From JBAZWE01 sp041658605 (lineage in GTDB: Bacteria > Actinomycetota > Thermoleophilia > BMS3ABIN01), in assembly GCA_041658605.1 (NCBI GenBank), contig JBAZZU010000025.1:1-29327 (forward strand): a stretch of DNA of 29,327 nt, read 5' to 3'. Shown piece after piece: positions 14,971 through 22,607 of the stretch. Every line of letters begins with the position of its first letter. Position 1 is the stretch's first letter. The notes beneath the pieces are model-generated. The model ran no database searches. It was not told the DNA's origin and saw only the letters and a program-made list of their open reading frames with translations. Position numbers and translations under genes: made by a program.

Positions 14971-15764
14971 CAGGATTCGCAGGGCTTTACTATTTCGACA
15001 GCTTTACCCCAATCGGAGAATATGAACGTCTCTTCCGACTTGAGGTCGGAAGCGGTGTTTGAGATCATAACCCTTTCCTGGTATATAAGCAGATCGTTTG
15101 TCCCGATCCAGAGGTCGACGGTGACACTGGAGTTGCGGGTAGATTCAAGCGCCTGGATCAGGGCGGGATCGGAGTTCTGTTTTTTTGCCTCGTCAGCCGC
15201 CAGCGAGGCATCGACGTCGAGCTGTATGTGATAGGTCTTCCGGTTTCCGCTGAGCGACTCCTCGCCAAAGTTGCGGGAGCTGCGCGCGAAATCGAGGAGG
15301 CTGGTGATGCTTTGGGGGTCAGGCGCCGAAACCCCGGTTCCTGAACTTTTCCAGGCGCCGCCTGTCGCCGCGGAGCGGGTATAGGTCCTGCCGCTGACGA
15401 CGACAACTTCGACGGGAACGGGCTGGGCGTCAGTGTAGTTCTGTGTTGTCATTCTGATCCGGTCGGGAAAAACCATGTCGCCTTCACCCCGTGAGACGAT
15501 CGTCCGGCCACTGATCGTCGTCCTTGAATCCATCACGAAGTGGACGCCCATGTTTGCCGTAGTGTTTTTCCTGACAGTCGCGCTGGTGTCGCGGAGCAAT
15601 TGACCGGTGGACTCCGGAGAAGTGTTATAAATGACCGGAAGCGCGTCCTCAAGGCCCTCCGGCTGCGAAATGGTAACCGTGCGGTCATCGCCGCATCCGG
15701 ACGTAAGTATGATTAGTGCGGCCGCAAGGCCCAGGATTGCAGGTTTGACTGACTTGTGAAACAA
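14967..15764 (-). CDS. Lipoprotein, LppX/LprG-like fold likely
   Basis: The 265-residue product has a clear lipoprotein signal peptide, AALIILTSGC with Cys24. The mature part is rich in beta-strand patterns and contains FVMDSRTTISGRTI, DMVFPDRIRM, VEVVVVSGRTYTRS and a final DLWIGTNDLLIYQERV, the layout of LolA/LppX/LprAFG-type lipid-binding lipoproteins. That assignment is by overall pattern, not a firm match. The start is TTG with AGGGAG (complement of 15770-15775) 5 nt upstream. The start lies inside the end of the frameshifted arsR, so the two are probably an operon, and its stop overlaps the convergent gene by 3 nt. Confidence 0.72.
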   Translation of the reverse strand: MFHKSVKPAILGLAAALIILTSGCGDDRTVTISQPEGLEDALPVIYNTSPESTGQLLRDTSATVRKNTTANMGVHFVMDSRTTISGRTIVSRGEGDMVFPDRIRMTTQNYTDAQPVPVEVVVVSGRTYTRSAATGGAWKSSGTGVSAPDPQSITSLLDFARSSRNFGEESLSGNRKTYHIQLDVDASLAADEAKKQNSDPALIQALESTRNSSVTVDLWIGTNDLLIYQERVMISNTASDLKSEETFIFSDWGKAVEIVKPCESC

Positions 15765-16154
15765 AGAAACTCCCTTTGGCGAATTCTTACCTTTTTGCCC
15801 TTCCCCCGCAAGAGTGAAACAAAGTCTTCATCATCCTCGAACCTGGAGATGAAGCCGCTGCAGCATTCGGTAAGCCAGACGCGGTTTACCCAAAAGCAGA
15901 TCGACTGGCCGTCACACCTGTCCTCGACAAGCCCGGTATTCTTCAATATACCCAGATGTTGCGACATCGTGGGCTGTGAGATGCTGAGCCTGCCGACAAG
16001 CTCGCTGACGCGCGTCTCGCCCGCTTCCTCCAGGGTCAGGTATCTTCTGCCGCGCCTGGTCGGCGAGGGCCTTAAATACGCCCACACGCGGCTTATAGTC
16101 GAAGTTGGCCGGCTGCCGTGTGTTTTCAATATCTGCGGAAGCTGCTTCAACCAT
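15713..16154 (-). pseudogene. ArsR/SmtB-family regulator, frameshifted
   Basis: The N-terminal part (ATG at 16154) reads to VFKALADQAR in one frame; the rest, RYLTLEEAGETRVSELVGRL then SISQPTMSQHLGILKNTGLV, continues in the next frame. Removing one G from the GCGCGGCAG motif near 16052-16060 joins them as LADQARRRYLTL, a perfect ArsR helix. So a single-base insertion, real or a sequencing error, disrupts the gene. The helix-turn-helix is SISQPTMSQHLGILKNTGLV. The usual metal-binding ELCVCDL is absent (ETRVSELV); Cys in DRCDGQSIC and TECCSGF may act instead. The second frame overlaps the lipoprotein start by 52 nt. Confidence 0.72.
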
Positions 16155-16166
16155 GATAAAGATATT

Positions 16167-16192
16167 ATTGTATGAATTTATATATGTAAATT
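16167..16192 (-). promoter_or_regulatory. Promoter -10 and inverted-repeat operator of the arsR-lipoprotein operon
   Basis: On the minus strand TACAAT (complement of 16167-16172) is a good -10 box. Immediately upstream lies AATTTA-N6-TAAATT (16175-16192), a perfect AT-rich 6-bp inverted repeat placed between -10 and -35. ArsR/SmtB proteins bind AT-rich imperfect 12-2-12 or similar palindromes at such positions, so autoregulation is likely. The site is only about 20 nt from the ATG. Confidence 0.5.
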
Positions 16193-16343
16193 TATCCGGA
16201 GTGTGTGTTCCGATTTATATCTGATCTGAAGTCCTTTCATTAATGGGATGAGTGGAGTGGCAAAAAGGGTGATAACCGCCTGAATTAGTTATGATAAGAT
16301 ATTCCGATAGTATCCCGGACCTGACACGCTGGACGGAGATTTT

Positions 16344-17261
16344 ATGGATATATCCAAACTGAGGACATTCTGCTCGATAGCCCATAAGGGTAATTTTTCC
16401 GCAGTGGCGGAGGACCTGTTCATGTCGCAGTCGGCGGTAAGCCAGCAGATTCAGGCGCTGGAGCGGCGATACGGGGTGGTTCTTTTCGACCGTGGCAGCA
16501 AGGGGGCCACGCTAACCGAACCCGGCAGGATTCTGTTTGAAAAGGCGCAGAAGATACTTGATATCGAGGACGAGATAAACCACAAGTTCGACGATCTGCG
16601 TGGTCTGAAGGGTGGAGAGCTCCATGTGGGCGCGAGCACCACGGTTGGAAATTATCTCATGCCGTTCTACCTCGGCGAGTTCAAACGCCGCTATCCCGAA
16701 GTGATGGTTTCACTCATTGTCGAGAATACACGTATCATCGAGGACCAGCTGCTTGCGGGGATGTTCCCGCTTGCAGTTGTCGAACATGACGTCCAGAACC
16801 CTTCGCTGCTGCGCGAACCGATCGAGAAGGATGAGCTGGTGCTTTTTGTCTCTCCGCGCCATCGCTGGGCCGACCGGGAGTCGGTATCCAAGGAAGAGTT
16901 AATGGAGGAGCCGTTCATCACGCGCGAACTGGGTTCGGGGACGCGTGAAGTGGTTGAGGAAAAGCTTAAGCTGGAGGGAGTCACCAAGCTCAACGTCGTC
17001 ATGGAGCTGGGTAACTCGTCCGCCATCTCAACTGCCGTCGAGGCAGGTCTCGGAGTATCCATCCTTTCAAAACAGGCGGTCCACGCGCAGCTCGAGGGAC
17101 GACTTTTGAGGCGCGTGAGCATCAAGGACGTCGTGCTCGAAAGGGATTTCTTCCTCGTGACGGTGGCCGATCGCTATGTTTCGCCGGCATCGGTCAAGTT
17201 CCGCGAGATGCTCGAGGGCGGCAGGGCCACGGAGCTGATTCCAAAGCCAAGCCAGGTCTAG
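16344..17261 (+). CDS. LysR-family transcriptional regulator
   Basis: The 305-residue protein has the canonical LysR architecture: an N-terminal winged helix-turn-helix (residues 1-60, LRTFCSIAHKGNFSAVAEDL and SQSAVSQQIQALERRYGVVL) and a periplasmic-binding-protein-like effector domain from about 90 (GGELHVGASTTVGNYLMP). The closest general resemblance is to CysL/CbbR-like members, but the effector cannot be named. GGAG at 16335-16338 supports the ATG. It is transcribed divergently from arsR and is closed by its own terminator, so it is a single-gene unit. TATGAT at 16290-16295 is a possible -10 box without a good -35. Confidence 0.9.
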   Translation: MDISKLRTFCSIAHKGNFSAVAEDLFMSQSAVSQQIQALERRYGVVLFDRGSKGATLTEPGRILFEKAQKILDIEDEINHKFDDLRGLKGGELHVGASTTVGNYLMPFYLGEFKRRYPEVMVSLIVENTRIIEDQLLAGMFPLAVVEHDVQNPSLLREPIEKDELVLFVSPRHRWADRESVSKEELMEEPFITRELGSGTREVVEEKLKLEGVTKLNVVMELGNSSAISTAVEAGLGVSILSKQAVHAQLEGRLLRRVSIKDVVLERDFFLVTVADRYVSPASVKFREMLEGGRATELIPKPSQV

Positions 17262-17270
17262 AGCGCAGCG

Positions 17271-17297
17271 CCGGCAGAAACTGCCGGATGGTTTTTT
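17271..17297 (+). terminator. Intrinsic terminator after the LysR gene
   Basis: CCGGCAG (17271-17277) and CTGCCGG (17281-17287) pair around an AAA loop, followed by ATGG and six T residues. This separates the LysR gene from hppA. Confidence 0.85.
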
Positions 17298-17440
17298 CCA
17301 CGCATATCTCCTGCAAAACTCAGCTTTATTCAACCGCGTCATGCCGACGGAGCCGGGGTGGTGATTGCCACCATCGTGGGCATATACACGTGCGTTTAGG
17401 GCCTGAATCCAGCCCCGGATGATGGAGCTATCAATATATC

Positions 17441-17514
17441 TGATATGATTCATCCGATAAAAAGCACTGTCCGGCGCTTTGCTTCTTTATCTTTTCCTCC
17501 CAATCTGATATAAA
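17441..17514 (+). promoter_or_regulatory. Candidate extended -10 promoters for hppA
   Basis: The 320-nt space before hppA contains no gene. Two extended -10 elements stand out: TGATATGAT (17441-17449) and TGATATAAA (17506-17514); neither has a good -35, which extended -10 promoters can do without. Downstream, 17561-17599 can form a GC-rich hairpin (GCGGG with CCCGC) just before the ribosome-binding site. No known riboswitch was recognised there. Confidence 0.4.
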
Positions 17515-17618
17515 TTTCGCCGGCTTGAAAGTGTTTGGTGCACCCACCTTTATTAGCTTCGCGGGCAGGGGGCGCATAATCCTACCGGGGTACTCCCGCA
17601 AGAAAGGAGTCGAGTTTA

Positions 17619-19709
17619 TTGCATAAATTTTTAATGGATAATGGGGTGTATTTTGCCATAGCCTGCGGTATAGCCGCAGCTGTATATGGCATTGCACTCG
17701 TCATGTGGGTGCTGAAGCTCCCAGCAGGAAACGAGAGGATGCAGGAGATTGCCGCCGCCGTACAGGAAGGCGCGAAGGCATATCTTAACCGGCAGACACA
17801 GTACGTCGCCATTGTTGCTGTTGTACTGTTTGCCGTTTTGGGTCTGGCTATCAACTGGGGTACCGCCATCGCGTTTCTCATTGGCGCGGTCCTCTCCGCT
17901 TCGACGGGCTGGATCGGCATGATGGTCTCCGTGCGCGCCAACGTTCGTACGGCTGAAGCCGCAAGGAAGGGTCTCGGCCCGGCGATGAACGTCGCGTTCC
18001 GCGGCGGTTCCGTAACCGGACTGCTCGTAGTTGGGCTTGCCCTTCTGGGAGTGGCTGGTTTTTACGCGGTTGATCCGGGTAATCCCGATCACGTCAGGTA
18101 TCTGGTCGGCATGGGTTTTGGAGGCAGTCTCATCAGCGTCTTCGGGCGTCTGGGCGGCGGCATCTACACCAAAGCCGCCGACGTCGGAGCCGACCTGGTA
18201 GGTAAGCTCGAGGCCGGCATTCCCGAGGATGACCCGCGCAACCCTGCGGTTATCGCCGACAACGTGGGCGACAACGTGGGCGACTGCGCCGGCATGGCTG
18301 CCGATCTCTTCGAGACGTACGCCGTGACCGCTGTGGCCGTCATGCTCCTCGGTCTGCTTAAATTCAAGGGCGTCGCCCAGGAGCAGGCTCTGTTACTGCC
18401 TCTCGTCCTCGGCGGAGTATCAATCATCGCTTCCATCATCGGCACGTTCTTCGTGAGGATAGGCAAGAGCCAGAACATAATGGGAGCTCTCTACAAAGGC
18501 CTGATAGCGGCCGGAGTGCTTTCGCTTGGCGCCTTCTACTACATCATTCCCCAGATAACTGAGGGCAAGGGTCTGAAGAATGTAGACGGCACGGTTTACT
18601 CGGATATGCAGCTCTGGATCTGCGCCGCCGTCGGCCTTGTGGTCACCGGCGCGATCGTCGTCATTACCGAATACTACACCGCGACCAAGTATGCCCCGGT
18701 CAAGCACATCGCCGAAGCATCACAGACTGGTTCCGCGACTAACATCATCGCCGGCCTCGCGGTCAGCATGAAGTCAACCGCGCTGCCGGTACTCGCCATC
18801 AGCGCTGGTATCCTCGTGGCAAACTATGAGGCCGGAATCTACGGCATCGCGATCGCTGTCATGGCTCAGCTTTCCATGACCGGCATTATCGTTGCCATCG
18901 ACGCCTACGGCCCCATCACAGATAACGCCGGCGGCATCGCCGAGATGGCAGAGATGCCGGAAGAGGTCCGGGCGGTCACTGATCCCCTGGACGCGGTCGG
19001 CAACACCACCAAGGCTGTCACCAAGGGTTATGCCATCGGCTCCGCCGGTCTGGCCGCCCTGGTGCTGTTCGCCTCATACACACAGGATCTGACTGAAGGC
19101 CTGGCAAAAGCGGGTCAGCATGCGGCAGTTACTTTCGACCTCTCTCAGCCGACGATAATCGTCGGCCTGTTCGTCGGCGGCCTGCTGCCGTTCATCTTCG
19201 CTTCTCTCTGCATGGAAGCCGTCGGCAGCGCGGGCGGCATGGTCGTGGAGGAAGTACGGCGCCAGTTCCGCGAGATTCCCGGCATCATGGAAGGAACAGG
19301 CAAGCCTGAGTACGGCAAGTGCGTGGATATCGTGACCAAGGCCGCGCTTCGCAAGATGATGCTTCCCGCACTCATACCGATAAGCGCACCGCTGATCGTG
19401 GGCCTGGTTCCGAAGGCTCTCGGCAACGCGCAGCTCGGTTACGAGATGCTCGGCGGCATGCTGGTGGGCAGTATCGTCACTGGTATCTTCCTGGCCATCT
19501 CCATGACCAGCGGCGGCGGCGCCTGGGATAACGCCAAGAAGCTCATTGAGGACGGCGTTTACGGCGGCAAGGGCTCAGACGCCCACGCAGCCGCGGTAAC
19601 CGGCGACACCGTAGGCGATCCCTACAAGGACACCGCCGGTCCGGCAATCAACCCGATGATCAAGGTCGTCAATATCGTGGCCCTGTTGATCATCCCGTTA
19701 ATGACTTAA
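17619..19709 (+). CDS. hppA: Membrane-bound proton-translocating pyrophosphatase, K+-independent type
   Basis: This 696-residue integral membrane enzyme couples pyrophosphate hydrolysis to ion pumping. The substrate-site motifs DVGADLVGK (188-196), IPEDDPRNPAVIADNVGDNV (201-220) and the C-terminal DTVGDPYKDTAGPAINPMIK region are intact, with about 16 hydrophobic segments. Lys465 and Thr468 in GNTTKAVTKG are the known signature of the K+-independent subfamily, which mostly pumps protons. The start is TTG 17619, 9 nt after AAGGAG (17604-17609); the next ATG (17634) is too far. It is a single-gene unit ended by a strong hairpin. Confidence 0.96.
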   Translation: MHKFLMDNGVYFAIACGIAAAVYGIALVMWVLKLPAGNERMQEIAAAVQEGAKAYLNRQTQYVAIVAVVLFAVLGLAINWGTAIAFLIGAVLSASTGWIGMMVSVRANVRTAEAARKGLGPAMNVAFRGGSVTGLLVVGLALLGVAGFYAVDPGNPDHVRYLVGMGFGGSLISVFGRLGGGIYTKAADVGADLVGKLEAGIPEDDPRNPAVIADNVGDNVGDCAGMAADLFETYAVTAVAVMLLGLLKFKGVAQEQALLLPLVLGGVSIIASIIGTFFVRIGKSQNIMGALYKGLIAAGVLSLGAFYYIIPQITEGKGLKNVDGTVYSDMQLWICAAVGLVVTGAIVVITEYYTATKYAPVKHIAEASQTGSATNIIAGLAVSMKSTALPVLAISAGILVANYEAGIYGIAIAVMAQLSMTGIIVAIDAYGPITDNAGGIAEMAEMPEEVRAVTDPLDAVGNTTKAVTKGYAIGSAGLAALVLFASYTQDLTEGLAKAGQHAAVTFDLSQPTIIVGLFVGGLLPFIFASLCMEAVGSAGGMVVEEVRRQFREIPGIMEGTGKPEYGKCVDIVTKAALRKMMLPALIPISAPLIVGLVPKALGNAQLGYEMLGGMLVGSIVTGIFLAISMTSGGGAWDNAKKLIEDGVYGGKGSDAHAAAVTGDTVGDPYKDTAGPAINPMIKVVNIVALLIIPLMT

Positions 19710-19755
19710 CAGTACCGAATGGTATAGGCGCGCTGATGCGCCTGCATATGTAACG

Positions 19756-19790
19756 AACGGGGCGGGCCCTCCGGGCCCGCCCCGTTTAAT
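19756..19790 (+). terminator. Intrinsic terminator after hppA
   Basis: A 14-bp perfect stem runs from AACGGGGCGGGCCC (19756-19769) to its complement (19773-19786) around a TCC loop. Only a short T/A-rich tail (TTTAATT) follows, but the stem is exceptionally stable. It touches the palindromic element that starts at 19790. Confidence 0.8.
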
Positions 19791-19866
19791 TGGGACACCT
19801 TACTTAATTCCTTCACGATTGTTCAAGATGTGCACATTTCATCAGGAATTAAGTAAGGTGTCCCAA
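19790..19866. repeat. 77-bp element with perfect 22-23 bp terminal inverted repeats
   Basis: TTGGGACACCTTACTTAATT (start of the left arm, 19790-19812) is repeated in exact reverse complement at 19844-19866. The 31-nt centre contains a second palindrome, ATGTGCACAT (19828-19837). The element holds no reading frame. From memory, GGGACACCTTACTTAATT motifs recur as intergenic palindromes in many bacteria and at the edges of IS200-like/REP-associated transposase genes, so a REP- or MITE-like mobile element is likely. It sits exactly between a terminator and the next promoter. Confidence 0.8.
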
Positions 19867-19871
19867 CCCGC

Positions 19872-19901
19872 TTGTAAGTTTCAGCCCGGAAGTACGATAA
19901 T
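19872..19901 (+). promoter_or_regulatory. Candidate promoter of the permease-trkA operon
   Basis: TTGTAA (19872-19877) and GATAAT (19896-19901) are separated by 18 nt and match consensus at 4/6 and 5/6 positions. A start near 19908 would give a leader of about 22 nt before the small membrane protein. The promoter begins 6 nt after the palindromic element. Confidence 0.5.
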
Positions 19902-19929
19902 TGCATTTGATTCAACTTAAGCCTGCCCA

Positions 19930-20106
19930 ATGATAAACAACACAAAAAAGTTTCTGAGTCTGATCATCATGCTCATCGGCCTGGCGGTGATAGTACGCTC
20001 CGTCATGCTCACGGGTCCGCTATCCCTTTCGGCCGGCCTGGTCACTGGCATCGCCTTCACCGCTTACGGCGCGGTCCGCTTTTATTACATGAGGGAGAAG
20101 TCCTAG
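19930..20106 (+). CDS. Small two-helix membrane protein, 58 residues
   Basis: The product begins MINNTKKFLSLIIMLIGLAV, has a second hydrophobic stretch (LSLSAGLVTGIAFTAYGAV) and ends with a basic RFYYMREKS. Two transmembrane helices joined by a short loop are predicted, with Lys/Arg at both ends suggesting cytoplasmic termini. Its TAG is immediately followed by the ATG of the permease, so the two are coupled. No clear ribosome-binding site is seen. I do not recognise a family; a small accessory subunit of the transporter is an inference from position. Confidence 0.65.
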   Translation: MINNTKKFLSLIIMLIGLAVIVRSVMLTGPLSLSAGLVTGIAFTAYGAVRFYYMREKS

Positions 20107-22173
20107 ATGGCCCGCCGCCGTTTCCGCAAGGTCTATGAGCTGCAGCGCGTTTTAGGCTGGCCGGCTCTTTATTCCGCCGCCTACGGCAACGTGGGTTCGT
20201 CCATCTACTACGCTCTCGGAGTTGTTGCCGCCTTTGCGCTGGGTCTATCGCCGGTGGTCTTCATGCTCGCCGGACTTCTGTTCGCGCTTACCGCTTTCTC
20301 TTACGCCGAAGCCACAGCCGCTGTCCCTGAAGCCGGGGGGTCGTCGAGTTTCGCCCGCCGCAGCTTCAACGAGCTGGCGAGTTTCGGCGCCGGATGGGCG
20401 CTCACGCTTGATTACATCATCACTATCGCCATCTCAGCCTTTTTCGTTCCCAACTATCTCGCTGTTTTCTTCCCCGTCCTCAAGGAGTGGCCGGCCAATA
20501 CCATCGGCGGTATCGTGGTCATATTTTTTCTGGTGATCATGAATATCATCGGGGTCAAGGAATCATCCGGACTTAACATCCTGCTGGCCGTGATGGATCT
20601 CATCACCCAGGTGCTGCTTGCGATTGTCGGTATCTTCATGCTTTTGAATCCGGAGATCCTGATCAACAACGTCCACTGGGGCGTGGCGCCGACCTGGAGC
20701 AACCTGCTTTACGGAATCTCAATCGCCATGGTCGCGTACACCGGCATTGAAACGGTTTCGAATCTTGCGGAAGAAGCCAAGCAGCCGCACCGTGACGTGC
20801 CCAAATCGATAATGCTGGTTCTGGTCACCGTCCTCGCCATATATGCGGCGATCTCGACGATCTCGCTCAGCGTCATGCCGGTGCATGAGGCTTTCAAGAA
20901 CACAGAAAGGCGTGAGGTGGTCGCAACCATCAAAAGCGACGGGCAGGTGGTGGAGGAAAAAACCCGGGCGCAGGACAGCGAGAGCGATGAACCGCCGGCC
21001 GTGATCGGCCAGCTCAACGATGAGGGGCAGGTGATCGGTGATTCCGGCGAGGTCGTCCAGATCGACGGTGAGCGCACCTGGGTCACCGACCTGTCCGAGA
21101 AATGGCTTGAAGACCCGATCATGGGCATCGTCAAGGACAAGGACCGCGGCATCGCCAGCCACTGGCCCGTTGTGGCAAAGATAATGGCGGCCTGGGTCGG
21201 AATCCTGGCGGCGACGATCCTCTTGATCGCCGCCAATGCCGGCATCCTGGGGATATCCAGGCTGTCCTATTCGATGGGCCAGCACAAACAGCTGCCGCCG
21301 GTCTTCAACAAGGTCCACAGCCGCTTTCATACTCCCTACACCTCAATAATATTCTATGGCATCGTTGCCTCGCTGCTGTTGCTTCCCGGCAAAGTCGACC
21401 TGCTTGCGGACCTTTACAGTTTCGGGGCCATGATCTCGTTTACGATCGCCCACATTTCCGTAGTGGCGCTCAGGATCAAGGAACCCTACCTGGGACGGCC
21501 GTTCAAGGCCCCGCTCAACATCCAGTTAGGGGAGATATCGCTGCCGCTCACAGCAATCGTCGGCGGTATCGGCACCTTCACGGTCTGGGTGATCGTGATA
21601 GTGACGCACGAATGGGGCAGGTATGTCGGTTTCAGCTGGATGATCCTCGGCTTCATCATGTATTTCTTCTACAGGCGCTCACAGAAGCTGTCACTCACCG
21701 AGACCGTGAAAATCGAAGTCGCGCCTGTTAAGTATCCGGATGTGGAGTACAATAATATCCTCGTGCCGATGGTTGGCTCCAGGATCTCCAGCGAGGCCAT
21801 GGTCATGGCCTGCCAGCTGGCCGCGGAAGAGAAGTCGGCAATACAGGCGCTGGTCGTCATCGAGGTACCGATGAACCTGCCGCTGGAGAGCGTGCTACCG
21901 GAAGAGCAGAAGGTGGCCGAGGGCCTGCTTGACGAGGCTATAGAGTTGGCCAAGGAGTACGCGGTGCCTCTCTACCCGAAGATCGTCGCCGGCCGTGTCG
22001 CCGGCAGGACAATCGTCGAGGAGGCCATCGCCAGCAAGTCGCAGATCGTCATGATCGGTGCGGAGAGAACAAGACGAACCGGTGAGCGTTTCTTCGGCGG
22101 CACCGTGGAATACGTGCTCAGGAAGGCGCCATGCAAGGTTCTGGTGGTTTCCGGGGAAAAGGAAATGAAGTAA
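20107..22173 (+). CDS. APC-superfamily permease with C-terminal universal stress (USP) domain, putative K+ transporter
   Basis: The 688-residue protein has 12 predicted membrane helices in an APC fold (roughly 18-47, 48-73, 92-122, 131-150, 156-180, 198-222, 232-258, 355-390, 411-426, 432-456, 479-500, 506-523). A USP domain follows at 546-683, with a nucleotide-binding-like GAERTRRTGERFFGGT. An acidic 90-residue insert (261-352) separates helices 7 and 8 and should face outside. It may be an amino-acid permease, but KimA-type APC proteins with USP-like domains transport K+, and the two TrkA genes downstream favour a potassium role. It abuts the small membrane gene upstream. Confidence 0.85.
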   Translation: MARRRFRKVYELQRVLGWPALYSAAYGNVGSSIYYALGVVAAFALGLSPVVFMLAGLLFALTAFSYAEATAAVPEAGGSSSFARRSFNELASFGAGWALTLDYIITIAISAFFVPNYLAVFFPVLKEWPANTIGGIVVIFFLVIMNIIGVKESSGLNILLAVMDLITQVLLAIVGIFMLLNPEILINNVHWGVAPTWSNLLYGISIAMVAYTGIETVSNLAEEAKQPHRDVPKSIMLVLVTVLAIYAAISTISLSVMPVHEAFKNTERREVVATIKSDGQVVEEKTRAQDSESDEPPAVIGQLNDEGQVIGDSGEVVQIDGERTWVTDLSEKWLEDPIMGIVKDKDRGIASHWPVVAKIMAAWVGILAATILLIAANAGILGISRLSYSMGQHKQLPPVFNKVHSRFHTPYTSIIFYGIVASLLLLPGKVDLLADLYSFGAMISFTIAHISVVALRIKEPYLGRPFKAPLNIQLGEISLPLTAIVGGIGTFTVWVIVIVTHEWGRYVGFSWMILGFIMYFFYRRSQKLSLTETVKIEVAPVKYPDVEYNNILVPMVGSRISSEAMVMACQLAAEEKSAIQALVVIEVPMNLPLESVLPEEQKVAEGLLDEAIELAKEYAVPLYPKIVAGRVAGRTIVEEAIASKSQIVMIGAERTRRTGERFFGGTVEYVLRKAPCKVLVVSGEKEMK

Positions 22174-22193
22174 TTGAGATTCGAGGTGAGCAC

Positions 22194-22607
22194 ATGTATG
22201 TAGTCATAGTCGGATGCGGACGTGTCGGTTCCGCGCTGGCCCTCGGGCTGATTTCCGAAGGCCACAAGGTCGCGGTCATCGACGAGGATGAAGACGCTCT
22301 GCAGAGGCTGGGCGAGGATTTTCCAGGCGATTTCGTCCATGGCGTGGGCATCGACATCAAGGCGCTTGAGAAAGTGCATACGGAAAACGCGGATGCGTTC
22401 GTCGCGGCGACCGACGGCGACAACACAAATATCGTATCGGCTCAACTAGCCAAGGAGCGCTTCGGCGTCAAATCCGTCGTCACGCGCGTCTACGACCCTA
22501 ACCGCGCAAAATTCTTCAAGGAGAAGATGGGCATCAACACGATCTGTCCCACCGCCGATACGATCGACCTGCTGGCGCGGGCCGTAAAGAGCGAGGTGGC
22601 TTCCTGA
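22194..22607 (+). CDS. TrkA/RCK N-domain protein (CeoB-like)
   Basis: This 137-residue protein is a single Rossmann-type TrkA-N domain that binds NAD(H) or nucleotides and gates potassium transporters. The dinucleotide motif GCGRVG (7-12) and the acidic end of strand 2 (VAVIDEDEDAL) are present; the C-terminal TrkA-C domain is missing. ATG 22194 follows GAGGTGA (22183-22189); an upstream in-frame start at 22131 would lie within the permease. It shares a TGATG stop-start with the next gene. It resembles the mycobacterial CeoB half of a CeoB-CeoC pair. Confidence 0.88.
   Translation: MYVVIVGCGRVGSALALGLISEGHKVAVIDEDEDALQRLGEDFPGDFVHGVGIDIKALEKVHTENADAFVAATDGDNTNIVSAQLAKERFGVKSVVTRVYDPNRAKFFKEKMGINTICPTADTIDLLARAVKSEVAS

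Noticed and set aside
15756..16175. A 139-codon plus-strand frame opposite arsR
   Set aside because: It is the antisense shadow of the frameshifted ArsR regulator, whose helix-turn-helix is clear on the other strand.
17521..17605. Fluoride or other riboswitch upstream of hppA
   Set aside because: Only a GC-rich hairpin is visible; the conserved fluoride-riboswitch residues are not in the right order.
22131..22193. N-terminal extension of the first TrkA protein
   Set aside because: It overlaps the permease end, and the GAGGTGA ribosome-binding site and Rossmann start point both support ATG 22194.
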